From positions 64,001-128,000 of the forward strand of contig JBBHKE010001396.1 in NCBI GenBank assembly GCA_037447655.1: a stretch of 64,000 bases of DNA, written 5' to 3'. The translations under genes were made by a program, and so were the position numbers. The notes under the pieces are model-generated. The model saw nothing but the letters and a program-made list of their open reading frames with translations. It had not been told where the DNA came from and searched no databases. This DNA comes from Zygnema cylindricum. Taxonomy: Eukaryota; Streptophyta; Zygnematophyceae; Zygnematales; Zygnemataceae. Below are positions 22,417 through 35,200 of this stretch, one piece after another. Position 1 is the first letter of the stretch. Each line of letters starts with the position of its first letter.

Positions 22417-23205
22417 GTACCTCTCTCTCTAAGAGAGCTTGTAACTATAAAGGTCATACAGGAGGAAGAGTTGTTTGAAGTAAGAGAAATTAGAGGAAGT
22501 GAAGGTCACTTGGAAGTGGAAGCCGAAAAATACTTAAACATAAAGACTAATAAACTAAACCCAATTTTTCTAGAAGGACCGGGCGAAGATATGAAGAAAA
22601 CTGGAATTAGGAATGAGGTGTATAATGTGGAAACTGGTGGAAGGAGTTATTTCACCGAAGATAGTGTGGTGAAGGACGAAAGAGAGAAGGACACGATTTC
22701 TGTGACCTTATCAAGTGAAAAATCTGTGAGTGAAAATTGCTTACAAGAAAGTTTGTTAACTAAAGCAAGAGGAGTTGAAGGAGGAGATGGACACTTAGAA
22801 GTAGAAACTAGAAGTAAGGTGGCCGTGAAAATTGGTGAACTAGGAGAAAAACAAAGAAAAACTGTTCAAAAAATTGGAGTGAGAAAAGAAGTTTGTGAGA
22901 TTGAAAATTGTAATAGAAATGCAAAAGTTAAAAGAGTGCAGCTGAAAAAAAGAAGAATCAAAATTAAAATTTCTCAAATGAATGAAGTTGATGGAAGTAG
23001 CAAATCTATGGAGAAAAACATAAAGGTGAAACAGAAAACTAGTATTTGTGACTTTAAACGAGTAGAAAATTGTGATAGAAATGTAAACTTTCAAACAAGA
23101 CAAAAGAACATGAAGAAAACAAAAAGAAGATGTAATATTCAAAGGATCAAGGGTAGAAGAAAACATGCTCAGAAAGTGATCAAGAAAAGAGAGCGGGAGA
23201 AATGA
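22417..23205 (+). CDS. Orphan Lys/Glu-rich ORF with internal repeats
   Basis: The frame is open from 22417 to the TGA at 23203-23205. The first ATG is at 22591 (about 204 codons); alternatively an exon could begin after catacag at 22461. The product is highly charged and ends KRREREK-like and very basic. Two related blocks (G-x-EGHLEVE near 22490-22520 and GGDGHLEVE near 22775-22805, each followed by IRNEV..VE or VRKEV.EIE) and a third VENC-RN motif show internal repetition. No known domain was recognised. It lies upstream of a purine tract and stacked LTR starts, so it could be the cargo ORF of a non-autonomous LTR element or a retro-captured host fragment. The sequence is purine-rich, and chance openness cannot be excluded. 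Confidence 0.4.
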   Translation, partial: VPLSLRELVTIKVIQEEELFEVREIRGSEGHLEVEAEKYLNIKTNKLNPIFLEGPGEDMKKTGIRNEVYNVETGGRSYFTEDSVVKDEREKDTISVTLSSEKSVSENCLQESLLTKARGVEGGDGHLEVETRSKVAVKIGELGEKQRKTVQKIGVRKEVCEIENCNRNAKVKRVQLKKRRIKIKISQMNEVDGSSKSMEKNIKVKQKTSICDFKRVENCDRNVNFQTRQKNMKKTKRRCNIQRIKGRRKHAQKVIKKREREK

Positions 23206-23892
23206 TTTTCTGGAGGATATTTCTGAAGAATGTGAATTTAGAGAAATCTTAGTTTTGGAAAAACTTATTTTACAGGCATGGCTTATAAAGACAACTTTGT
23301 TTGACATTCTATTTGTTTTTGGTTGGACTTTAGATTTGTATTCTTCCTTGTTGAGTTAGTTGAAAAGAAACAAAAAGATTTATTTATGTTTCTTTTTTTA
23401 AGACGAAGGAGGTGGTGGAAGCAATGACTTGTTCAGGAACGAAAATTTCGGGAGACATGGCAGAGCGCAGCGAAAGCAGTGGAGAATCATCAGAAGAAGT
23501 TCGCGTCGCGAACAACGACGCAACATAGCGGCGCAGCAAAAGGAGTGGTGCGGTATGACACTTACACGCTGATTATTTTATTCCAGGTACAGGCAACTAA
23601 ACATCCAGGGGTTATGCATTTATGGCGTAAGGGGAGTTATTACAGGACACTTCTTGCAAGAAGGCAGCAAGCGACTGGGAATTGGGAATTGGCAGAGGGC
23701 TGCAAGAGCAATGGCGACGTCGACAAAGCACTGGTGATGTGGTGTTTTTGCTAAATTTATTGTATGATGAACAGTGGAGGCTGATACAGAATTTTGAATA
23801 TTTAAATTTTTTTTTTTTATTCTTTTGTTTATACATTAGAGTGGAAACATTTGCGTACAGCATGGACTAATGAGTCTAAAGCTTTAGGGGAG
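23206..23892 (+). other. Non-coding interval ending in a copia-type purine tract
   Basis: No robust gene was seen. At 23876-23892 gagtctaaagctttaggggag matches the purine tract before family-1 LTRs, so this stretch and the orphan ORF may be the internal region of an LTR element. A short frame starting atggcagagcgcagc at 23458 ends after 23 codons. Confidence 0.45.
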
Positions 23893-25127
23893 TGTAGAAT
23901 TTGAAAGCTTTAGTCTCAGTAGATGAGGCTATGAGGAGGAAGTTAAAGGTGAAAAAGAGCAGCAGTTAGGACTACGATGTCAAACTAGCGCAGCGTAGCA
24001 ACATAGCAGTACACGCTGCACTTTGTATTCATACTGCGCTGCGATGTCAAACTAGCGCAGCGTAGCAACATAGCATTACACGCTGCATATTTTTCTGAGT
24101 GCACGAAACTAAATTTTCGGGGGAGTGTTGTTTTGAAAAGTCAGTTTCGTGCGTACGAGATAGTTTGCCCGTAACTGCTAATTGGATTTAATATGGAGGT
24201 TTGAATAGATTCACGGATTGGGGGAGCGAACGGATTGATATAATTAAAGTGACGTCAAAGACTCATTGAGTGGTGTGAACAAGCTGTGACAAATGGACGA
24301 CGGATCGCGAAGCGATCCGATGTAAAATAAATTGAATAGGCGCCGCCGGTACGGCGGAGCTGCGACGCAGTTAAGTCAACGTAGCTGCGGCTTTTTGTAT
24401 GATCCGTACGGACAAGCGCAGCCAGCGCAGTCAGCGCAGCGAGCGCAGCCTGCGCAGCTAGTGCAGCTGCGGATAATATGACTAGGATAGATCTCGAGTA
24501 ATGATGATTGTACGGTAGTGGTAGCTTAGTAGTTGCTTAGTGGTAGCTTGGTTTTTGACATACGAAGAGTACGGTGTAAATATTCTGTACAACAGAGGTT
24601 TCTCCTTTTGACTACTTAGGTTATTAGAGTAGATACAGTACGGCTGGTATGCCTCCGTACTCTGAGTATAACTTGCAGGACTTAGATTATTTTATGTATC
24701 GCAGTCAAGTTTATCAAAGCAATGGCATACTGTTTTCTGCATCTTTGACCTGTTGGTGTGATCACTCTGTTTGGTGCTTTCAGGTGAAACTTTGTGGAGG
24801 TATTCTATGATATAGAATATATATGTGTGTGAAGTTTCATTGTATTCCAGTATCTCTGTAAGATTCTGTGAGCAGTCTAAGTGGTTAGTGTGTGAAGCTG
24901 TCAGGCGTTTTTGTGAAACTCTGGAGCCTATATCTTCTAGATGCCTTGGTGGATTCAGCTGTAAATTTGGGAGTTTATAGTGTATATGGTATAATGCTTA
25001 TTGGTGCAGTTTGAGGTGATTTTGTTCAGTTTGGAGTAATCTGTGCTGTCTGAAACACAGCTGTTTTTGAGGTAGTCTGTGGGTGTTTCCGTGAGTAATC
25101 CATGGCTGAAATAGGCTATAGACAACA
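23893..25127 (+). repeat. Stacked family-1 LTRs (truncated copy plus LTR of element C)
   Basis: A first LTR start, tgtagaatttgaaagc, lies at 23893; a second, tgttgttttgaaaag after ttttcgggggag, lies at 24126. The LTR ends at 25127 (agacaaca) with a 3'-terminal frame from the ATG at 25102 (M-A-E-I-G-Y-R-Q-Q). Between them lie a tandem duplication (about 23965-24085) and a GC-rich run of gcgcag words (24415-24480). Confidence 0.7.
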
Positions 25128-26313
25128 AGGGGGTGGCGACTTCATCACCAAAATCACCGGTCAAAATTGCTGCTTTCTCTAACGATACTAAGGAATTGGA
25201 GGCTAAAGAGAAAGACAAGCCATCTGTCAATTTTCCCAAAATTGACATTACCGAGTTCTTTGCTCTCGCCAAACTCATGGAGGGGGAGAAGTACTTTGGT
25301 TGGATCATGGACTACGACAGATCTTCCTACATGTGCCAAAAAAAAATCTTCTTTAAGAATTTGCAATCTATCCATACTAAGCATATCTACTATGTTTGTG
25401 GCTCTAGTGTAGAGTCTAGTGCACAAGGAGAAGTAGATGTGCAATGTGAAATTAATGGTCAGATGGTTCAAAGAAATTTGCATGATGTATTGTATGTGCC
25501 TAAGTTCAAAAAGAACATGTTTTCTACTTCTGTTGCAAAAAGTAGAGGGGTTGATGTCTTGTAGAGTAAAAGGAAAAATGTAATGAGCAGAGATGGAAAG
25601 ATAACAGCCAAAAGGACAAGAGGCCCGAACTATTTGTAACGGATAGACCTGACTAATGAAAAACATTTTGTGTATTCGAGTGACTTATGTGATAATTTTT
25701 TGTGGCATAAGTGGCTCAACCATGTGCATAATGACAAATTGGAAAGGATGGTCAAAAATGACATGATAGAAGGGGTTAAACTTTGTCAAAATGAATTTAT
25801 TGTTTGTGATGGATGTGCCTTGGGCAAGCTCCATACGCTTCCCTTACCTAAGGTCACGGATCACCGAACCCATAATCTTGTTGAACTCATCCATTCAGAT
25901 GTATGGGGGGCCTGCAAAGGTTCCCTAACTTGGCGACAACAGGTACCTCGTAACCTGCACAGATGACTACTCCATATCTAGATGACTACTCCATATCTAG
26001 GCAGGTCTAATTGATGAAGGATAAAAGGGAGGTCTTTACTCATTTCAACCACTTTCGGATCTGGGCGGAAAAACTTCACAGCAAACTTATCCTCGCTCTA
26101 ATGTCTGATAATGGCGGGGAGTATGTTTCCAGTGAATTCGCTAATTACCTTAGAAAAAATGTAACCTCTCACCAGTTTACTGGTCCTTACACAGCGGAAC
26201 AAAATGAAGTTGCTGAAAGGCTTAACCGGACTTTGACTGAAAGTGCTCGGTCTTTGATGGTCGATAAATGTGTATATCCAAATTTTTGGGGGGAAGATTT
26301 TTAGTGTGCATCT
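25128..26313 (+). pseudogene. Copia protease-integrase fragment, element C
   Basis: Gag is absent: the LTR joins directly to the protease region (SSPKSPVKIAAFS near 25137, IMDYDRSSYMCQKK near 25305, active site lost as in element B), then LHDVLYVPKFKKNMFSTSVA near 25480, LWHKWLNHVHNDKLERMVK near 25700, CDGCALGKLHTLPLPKVTDH near 25806, and integrase (ELIHSDVWG near 25880 with a nearby frameshift, MSDNGGEY near 26101, EVAERLNRTLTESARS near 26207). The catalytic Glu of VAERLN is kept. It ends at the same integrase position as element B (gatttttagtgtgcatct) and runs into an inverted LTR. Confidence 0.88.
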
Positions 26314-27010
26314 TCTTGTTTTGTGACAACAACAGGAGTAGAAGAAGATGAAACAACTAACATTATAGAGGTACATGATAACAACCTGTATTAAATCATT
26401 ATTTTTACTGTTTTACTTAATAAAGTACAATTTTGCACGGCCAGACACCGACCGTACGCCACACTATTTAAAACGACACTGTATTAAGGTTATTAACGCT
26501 TATTCAAAAAGTACCTTAAATAGTATAATGAAAAATTTAGAATCATTTACTCTGTTTAACGTGATAGACTTGAAATTTAGGGCGATTGAATTAGCGGTAT
26601 TTACTCTAATTACGATTCGCGGTGTATTGAATCTGTTGTCCAATCGGATGCCTTGCAGACGTACAGAGGCATACTCACTGTAAAATATATAGATTATACC
26701 TAAACAAATGTGGGTATGCCCGAATAACACAAGGTATGTCAAAAAAATATCATTCTACACTAATCAACTAATTATCAAAAAGGAAAATCTAACAAATACT
26801 TACACAGACGTAAACCGGACATGCCGAGTCATCCAAACTTGACTGTGGTCCTTCTTCATCAAAATTTTATGGCGGTCTTTGTTCGTCGTCCGTATTCCTA
26901 ATTTGGCAAAGTAGATGAATTTTCGCGTCTCATCTTGGTGATCCGGTGTATATGTGAAACTACAGACGGACATTTGAGAACGTCTCGTTCTTTGTAACGA
27001 TGCGTGTCCA
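26314..27010 (-). repeat. Inverted family-1 LTR after element C, with a MITE inserted
   Basis: Sequence parallels the inverted LTR after element B (ttgtccaatcggatgccttgcagacg, atggcggtctttgttcgtcgtccgta), but a MITE of about 225 bp ending attacgattcgcggtgta (about 26400-26626) is inserted. Its Gag-start frame reads M-L-V-V-S-S-S-S-T on minus. It is cut off near 27010 by a family-3 LTR. Confidence 0.75.
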
Positions 27011-27538
27011 AGGAGAGTACGCCTTGACTGAGAACTTGTTTAGCGACGAGACATTCTCGTAGCTAAAGCAGCGACGACCAGCGAGGAAGTAGTTTTGTCG
27101 CTGGATGAAGTGACGTGGAAAGTGATTGTTCGTTTTGTTTCGTTTCACGTAAGTTTGAGTAGTACTGTAGAGGTGACGTGGAAATTGTTTGGTCGTTTTT
27201 GGTTCACGTAAGTTCTAGTCGTATCGTGTGGTTTAAGTTGGTTCTTGGTTCACTTTTCTAGTCGTACCGTGTAGTTCAAGACGGTTCGCACTTGTCGGTC
27301 ATTTATTTCACCGCTTTGACTCTTACGCGTTTTTAGTTGTGTACATATATATATATATATTTGTTAAGTCTTAGTGGTTCAATTATCTTTAGGAGGCGTA
27401 GCTTTTGAAGGAGGCGTAGAAAGGTCAAAAGTAAAAATGAGAAAGAAAGGGAGTTGTAATTGCATTGTGTTTAATATATTGAATTTTTGGAGGAACACTC
27501 TTGTTGTTTGTATATTTTGTTTGGTTTGTTATCTTTCA
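27011..27538 (+). repeat. Solo LTR, family 3
   Basis: Matches the LTR of the minus-strand element ending at 49685 over ctgagaac, agcgacgag.cattctcgtagc, gtgacgtggaaa, a TATATA run and the end ggtttgttatctttca. The first bases differ from the TGTTAGGATA start of the other copy, so it may be slightly truncated. No family-3 internal sequence is beside it. Confidence 0.7.
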
Positions 27539-27553
27539 CGCCCCACCGTACTC

Positions 27554-28295
27554 TGTTGTTCTGTGACTACTACACCAACTGAAGATGAAGATGATACTGG
27601 AGTAGTCATCACAGAATTCAGATAAGCTAGAAGCTCTCACAGATACTCAAAAAAAATACACACAACTTTGGAACACAACCAAAGACAATTTAGGGAACCA
27701 AATGGCCTACAAATCTGACACAATGCAGATAATACACAAAGGAACACAAGTGCAAATTTACACAGAAATCTGCAAACAGATCTGAGAAATATTCTCAGTC
27801 AAATATATCAAAAATGACACAACATAATTTTGATACAACAAGTTCCTAATTCTGAAATGGCTAAGTCCTATATTTATACCTAAAAGATCTATTCTTCTAA
27901 GAGCTAGCAGCCACTCACTACTCTAACTAAGCAAAGAAGACATACCAGCCATGCATCAACAATATCTACTATCTGAAAGGAGGATACCTGAATATGTCAC
28001 TGTATGTCATACAGAAAGAATCTGAACTTAGACACTAATCAAACAAAACACGCTTCTGTACAAACTAGAGATAAGTAACGTCACAGTACACCGTGTATAA
28101 ACACGTCAAATAATTACAGACGTGGTCCCGGATGACCACCTTCCGTCGGCAGCAAATCTTCACCGTCCATTATTTCGAAGTTTCATCCAAGATGAAACTT
28201 TTATGTGACACCTCGGTCTTTGTGGTAAGTCTGAATAGTACGAACGGATCTTTGTAGAGTTTCTCATTTACCGACGTGTGTCCTGAAGTGTGTCA
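27554..28295 (-). repeat. Partial family-1 LTR, interrupted by an assembly gap
   Basis: Aligns with the LTRs of the complete element at 31293-37202 from its 3' end (tgttgttctgtgac at 27554) up to the N run. The LTR-borne Gag start reads M-T-T-P-V-S-S-S-S-S-V on minus from 27609. Its 5' part is lost in or beyond the gap. Confidence 0.8.
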
Positions 28296-28305
28296 NNNNN
28301 NNNNN
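28296..28305. other. Assembly gap (10 N)
   Basis: Ten unresolved bases. Sequence to the left is a family-1 LTR and sequence to the right is unrelated, so true distance and continuity across this point are unknown. Confidence 1.
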
Positions 28306-31287
28306 CATCGCCTTACCCTACCCGTGCTATAGATAGGTGTGGTAATTATTAGAACTCGAACTTATAAAACGAGCTTAGTACAAAAGACACCTTCTAAACA
28401 TGGCAGGCTAGGTAAAGTGATATGGCACTTAGTGATGATCCCAATTGTTACAAGTGTGCAATGATCTTAATTGATGTTGCTCTAATGAAAAATGTTGCAC
28501 CGTATTATGCCAAAAAAAATCCCAGACCGTCAATCGCACCGAACTTTCTATGCGAGTCAAGGACTACTTTTCATGAGAAAGATTTCATTTCATGTCATGG
28601 CATCGAACTTTCAAAACGTACGAAACAGCGAAACATAGTGCAAAACTTAAATACTTTATAAATTGAAAAATAAATATTTCATAAATTCAAAACGTGATAC
28701 AAAGCGACAAAGCATGCAAAACTTTCAAGCTACGGTACTGTACTTTACTTTAGAAAGAGTACTTTTCATCAGGAACTGAGCGTATCTTTCAAGCCACGCT
28801 AACTGCCAGACCCTAAAAAAAACCGTATTATGCCACGTTGTAAAAAGTAATCTCGTTGTAGTTAATTCTAGTAACGTGTGAACATTGTTAACCCTAGTAG
28901 TGATTCACGGTATAGTGAAATGGATCGGACGGTACAAATCTTCCACAGAAAACATGATTCGAGCAAAATATTCAAGCTCAAGATTATTAATGGTGTGGAT
29001 AGATATCGTGCCCATCCCATTCCGCTACATCGGTGAAACAACAACATTTCTTGACTACCTTTGACAGCGCGATATTTTTCGGATTCTCCGATACAATGTG
29101 AAGGATAGCCTGCGACGCGACGCGATATGATTCATCACCAAAACATCAAAACTTTGGAAACAAAGCGGGATGGTAAACCATCTAAACACATGAAAACAAA
29201 AAAGGAGAAGCCGAAACGGAAATGAAAAAATGAGCTTGAATGAAAACAAAAATAAAAACAGTGCACAAAAAACAAACTCACTGAACATGTCAAACTAACT
29301 AAGGAAGTAGAAACAAACAATAAGCATAAAAAAGAGTATTTTCATAAAAATACCAAATAAACCCCCAAGGTTATTAAAAAATCAGTAAAGCAACCTCTTA
29401 GATACCCAAAGCTCGGACCGAACACACTGAGGGAGATCCGAAAAACGTTGAGGATCCATGATCGAAATGGCAAACTAAAGAAGAACGCAAGGTTACACAA
29501 GTTGTCGAGCGACATGCAAACAACGAGGACATAAATGGGACGTCCCCTCCTCTTGAGATAAAGGCACTCATCCAAAGAACTACCCAAGGAACAAAACATT
29601 GGACCGCCATCCACGTAACCTCATGCATAACAACAGAACGAATATGTTCCCTCCATTATTCTTACCATCGCACGGGGCCACTCTTGCATGTCGATACCAC
29701 GATTGTAACAAAGGCATGGCTGATCAAAATCAACATGAGAGTCATGAGGGAAGAAAAACAATATCTATCCGCAGTTAATAAATAATATGTGAAAAGCCAT
29801 GTTGAACAATGTATCCCCCCTTAGAAGCATTGTCCGCAATAGTGTTAGGATCAGTAGCATGTGCATGACTAAACTCTCTCCCATAAGAACTACGAAATGA
29901 AGTGGGTGTCATCGAGCTTAAGAACAAGGTCAATCGTGTTTAAAATGATTATAAAAACAAGGGTATTATTGGAAACACAATTTTTTTTGCTCCCGAATTA
30001 AATTAATTAAATTCCACGTGGGAGAATTAATTCACGCGCACGACACTATTCGCGACACACACGTTACAGCTTTGCTCACATTGTTTTGGCGAACCCTCTT
30101 TCGGATACAGTCGTCGGTCAAGTAGCTCGACATGTCGGAGTGGTCGCCCGTGACCCAACTATGACCAAGGAGCATGATTTATGCACACCGAGACCCTATG
30201 GATGACTTGATTACGATGGCAGTCGAGATATTTGGCTATTTGGTGCTACTTTCGACAAGTTTCTCCGTACCTGTGGTCCTCTCTTGTTCAAGCAACGGGA
30301 CTTAAAAGCCCTTTCATGTCCTTCCTTACTTCTTCTTATCGTCAACGTGTATCCGTGGCTTGACAACGAGTGCAAACTTCAATCCTTCTTCGATCAACTA
30401 TTGCGGTTATGGATCGTCAGCATCTTCCTCAGCGTACTCCCCCGAGCATAGGAAACTTAACAAGGCTTCTTTTCTAAATTTTTAGTTATGTCGAGGTTTG
30501 GTTCGCCAATATTGGTTTACGCACACTAATGTGTCTTTCTTTTATTGGCTGTTACGTCTTTGAGTGCCTTTGTTTTACGCGCCATATTTTTGTGTGTCCA
30601 ATTCTTTCACCTTGCTTATCCATTTTTCCATCTTCCCTCCACGTGTAGTTTTTCAGTTTTGCCATTGCTGCCCTTTATCATCCCATGGACTCAGATTGTT
30701 AACCATCACTTTTGTTTTTCAGTTAAGTATGATATGCCTAGCTGTCCAATTGTAAAACGTTAAGAGTAGAAAAAATCACGAATTTGTTCCCTGCTAAATT
30801 TCCGTTTTTCTACCTCAAAGCCGGTGGAAAAAAATTTCTACGAATATGCTCTACTGAACACTTCAAACCACCTCGGTTGATTTTCTAACTGTTTATTTTC
30901 CCCTGCTCTTTAGTTTAGAATTTAAAATCAGAAATTACTAGTATATCTATATAACTTTCAATTTATTCTCGTCTCAGTTTAATCTCTTTGTACACTTCCA
31001 TCAGTTCAATATTCAAGTTCCCCTCTTTCACTTGTCTCCAAAATCATTTCAACCAAACTTCTGGCTTCTATTTGTTTATTTATTTTTCATCACATATTTT
31101 ATACTGCTAAATACGTGTGAAGATTGACCTTTACCGCATGGTTCTTCCCTCATAAGTCTCCAAAACGAAGAGAAATACAATAGGAATTAATTACGACTAG
31201 AAACACATTTTTGAACATCTGTCACATTCCATTCTTCTTTTTTAGATAAAAATAATTATTTTTTTCCTTTACGACATAATCCCCATG
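28306..31287. other. No recognised gene
   Basis: No conserved domain or convincing exon chain was found. A frame at about 30084-30448 (+) is open except for one TGA and encodes about 120 residues without recognised similarity. A MITE-like end, gtgattcacggtatag, lies near 28903. Stretches of mixed base composition at 29340-29720 could be old coding sequence. Confidence 0.4.
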
Positions 31288-32239
31288 GAGGTTGTTGTTC
31301 TATGACTGCTACACCAACTGAAGATGAAGATGATGTTGGAGTAGTCATCACAAAATTCAGATAAGCAAGAAGCTCTCACAGATGCTCAAAAAAACACACA
31401 ACTTTGGAACACAACCAAAGATAAATTAAAAAACCAAATGGCCTACAAATCTCACGCAATGCAGATAATACACAAAAGAACACAAGTGCGAATTTACACA
31501 AAAATTTGCAAACAGATCTGAGAAATATTCTCAACCAAAGATATAAAAAATGACACAACATAATTTTGATACAACAAGTTCCTAGATCTGAAATGGCTAA
31601 GTCCTACATATATATACCTAAAAGATCTATTCTTCTAAGAGCTAGCAACCACTTACTACCCTAAATAAGCTAAGGAGGCATACCAGCCAAGCATCAATGA
31701 TATCTACCAGTCCTAAAGAGAATACTTGAATATCTCAAGGTATGTCATACAAAATGAATCTGAACTAAAACACTAATCAGATAAAACATGCTCCTGTACA
31801 AACTAGAAGTAACGTCACAGTGCACTGTAGAGAACACGTCAGAAAATACTAGACGTGGTCCCGGATGACCACCTTCCGTTGGCAGCAAATCTTCACCGTT
31901 CGTTCTTCCGAAGTTTCATCCAAGATGAAACTTTATGTGACACCTCAGTCTTTAAAGTGAGTCTGAATAGTACTACCGGCTTTTTGTAAAGCATCTCATC
32001 TTCCTTTAACCGACACTTGTCTTGAAGTGTGTCACACCGTGAACTCCCTAACTGTTCACTGTAACATTAATTTTGGTACATATTGAACCAGACTTTCGCA
32101 AAATATATTGAACCAGACTTTCGCAAAATATTCTAAGTACTGTGAAAGACAATCCCCTCACCTATGAGGATTAGTAAGGACTAAAGCTTTCAAAACAACA
32201 CTCCCCTAAAGCTTTAGACTCTACAAACCACTTAGACCA

Positions 32240-35200
32240 CATCCCTCTCTACAAAATTTCAATTTAGGTGCAGGTAAGGGTTTTGTCATCATATCTGCCA
32301 ACATTTTCTCATCAGGTAAGTAGCTGAGTTTCATAATTCTGGCCATCACCTTTTCCCTCACAAAATGTAACTTAATATCAATATGTTTGCTTTTGAAATG
32401 GTGACTAGGATAAGAAGCAATAGCAATAGCAGTTTGATTGTCACACCAAATTACCCGAGGACCAGACTACATGAATTTCAGTTCTTGTAAGAGAGACTTT
32501 ACCCGAAGAAGTTCCTTAACAGCTAAGCACGCTGCCATGTATTCAGCTTCCATGGTTGACTGAGCAGTCACTTTTTGGAGCTTGCTTGTCCAGCAGCAAG
32601 TACCATTGCCAATCTTCAAAATGAATCCAGTGGTAGAACGTCGGCTTGGCATATCATCATAACTCGCATCGCTCCAGGTGTTGATCTTCACTTCATCTCC
32701 TCCAAGAGACTGTCGGAGAACTCGTGTTCCTGTAAGATATCTCAGAACTCGTTTTGCACTCGTGTTCCTATAAGATATCTCAGAACTCGTTTTGCTGCCT
32801 CCCAATCTGACTTCTTTGGATTTTGAAGACTTCGACTCAGAGCTCCAACAACCGCTGCAATATCCGAACGCTGCAATATCCGGACGAGTGCAGTTCATAA
32901 AGTAAATAAGACTCTCGACAACTTTTCGGTAGGGAATCGTGGACATGAAATCTGACTCCCCTGCTTCCATATCATCTTCCAGAGTCATTCCTCCATCTGT
33001 CTCCTTTCCTTCCACCTTTTGCCTGAACTCCATAGGAGTGGCACTCCCTTTTGCATCTGCCATACCAAATCTTTCAAGTACATTTCCAATGGCCTCTCTC
33101 TGAGTAAGGTAAATAACTCTCTGGAGTCCAAGCTACACAAGGGTGTAGTCGGTCAGAGTCTTTGCGTGCCAGGGTGGCACTTATTCAGTGGGAAAGTCAA
33201 AGTGGGGAATATTGTCCAAAACACATATTGAAGCTTTGCATTTTGTGGTGCAACTGAGCACACAGAAGGTCTTTTTTTCACAAGGGTGAAGGTATATTGG
33301 GGTTCTTATTGTCAAGGGATCATTTATTTTGGTTTATATCAACTTGGAGTCGGCACTATCTAGATTAGCTTCTTTTGGATCTGCGAATTCTGTGGGCAAT
33401 GGAGCCCATAGAATTTCAGTAAGAAACTCATCCAACTTCAAATTCCACTGTCGTGGAGCCTATTTCAATCCATACAATGATTTCAACAGTTTATAGACTA
33501 GATTTTCCTTTTCTTTTTCTACATAACCTTTAGGTTGTTTAATATAGATTACTTCCTATAAGTCTCCATGCAAGAAGGCAGTTTTAACATCCATTTGATG
33601 CAATTCCATATTCTCAATTGCAGCTAAGGACAACAAGACTCTGACACTAGGAAACCTGACAACAGGAGAAAAGGTTTCCTCATAGTCTATTCCTTCTTTT
33701 TGACTAAAACCTTTTGCAACCAGACGAGCTTTATACCTTTCAATGGTGTTGTCTGGGTTGAGCTTCACTTTGAAAACCCACTTGCAGCCAATGGCTTTCC
33801 GATCCGGTGCAAGCTCCACAAGTTCCCACGTTTGGGCTTCCATGATCGATATTGAACTTGTTCTCCCCTTAAACAAGAACTCTGTCTTTTTCCCCCCGAA
33901 AAATCTGAGGCTGGAACTGTTGGATACCGAGCTCCACCTTGAGGTCTTGGAAGATGAGGATCAGCTGCTGTTTGTTGTTCAGTAGCTGATGGTACTCCAG
34001 TATTTTGTACTCTAGTAGAAGAAGAAGTAGAAGCTGCAGCAGACTAAAAGGGAATCTGATCCAATATGACATATTCTTGCAGTTTTTTTTTCTTCTCATT
34101 CTCATCCATTCTAAATACGTCTATGGACTCACTCTCATCCTTTACTTGAATATTTCGAGCAATCTGGATGGTGTGTTTCTGAGGACAATAAATTCTATAT
34201 CCTACAGATTCATCATCATATCCCATAAAGATTCTAGGCTTAGACTTTGGACTCAGTTTCCTGTTTGGTAGATTATCTAGTACAAAGCATTTGCTACCAA
34301 AAACATTGAAGTGACTAACATCTGGTTTTCTGCCAGTCCACACTTCATAAGGTGTCATTCCCTGAACAGACCTAGTTTCTAATCTGTTCCTAATTTATGT
34401 TGCAGTTTGGTAAGCTTCAACCCAAAATTTAATATCTATTCCTTTATCAGCCATCATAGATTTGACACTCTCAGTTAGAGTTCTGTTTAGCGTTTTTGAG
34501 ACTCCATTCTGCTCAGGGGTGTAAGGCACAGCGAACTGGTGAGATATACCATTTTCTTTAAAGTAAGCAGCAAACTCTTTCGAAGTATATTCACCTCCAT
34601 TATCAGATCTTAAGGAGAGAATCGATCTACCATGAAGTTTCTCCGCCCAGATCCGAAAGTGTTTGAAGTGGGTGAAGACCTCCTTTTTCTCCTTCATAAA
34701 ATAGATTCTGCTGAATCTGGAGAAGTCATCTGTGAATGTGATAAAGTATTTGTTGCCAGCAAAAGATGGTACTTTGGAGGGTCCCCACACATCTGAATGA
34801 ACAAGTTCTAAGATATTAGTCGCTCTGAAATCTGCAGCTTGGGGTAAGGGAAGTTTACCAAGCTTGCCCAAACCACACCCATCACAAATACTTGACTGTT
34901 GCTGACAAATGTTAACTCCTTCTACCATATCATTTTTGACCATTTTTTTCCAATTTGTCATTATGAACATGATCCAACCTCTTATGCCACAAAACATTAT
35001 CATATAAGACACTGGAGTAAGCAAAAAAAGATGTATTCACCAGGTCCATCCGGTACAAATTATTTGGGCCTCTAGTTCCCATTACGGCTACCCTTCCCTC
35101 TTTGCTGACTATTTTCTTTCCTTGTTTCTAAAAATATTTCAAAACTTGAAGTTTCTGCAACTGAGGTAGAAAACAAGTTTTTTTTGTACTGAGGAACATA

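Noticed and set aside
30084-30448. Possible 120-codon gene with one TGA
   Set aside because: No recognised domain, no clear start or splice pattern; mentioned only in the description of the region.
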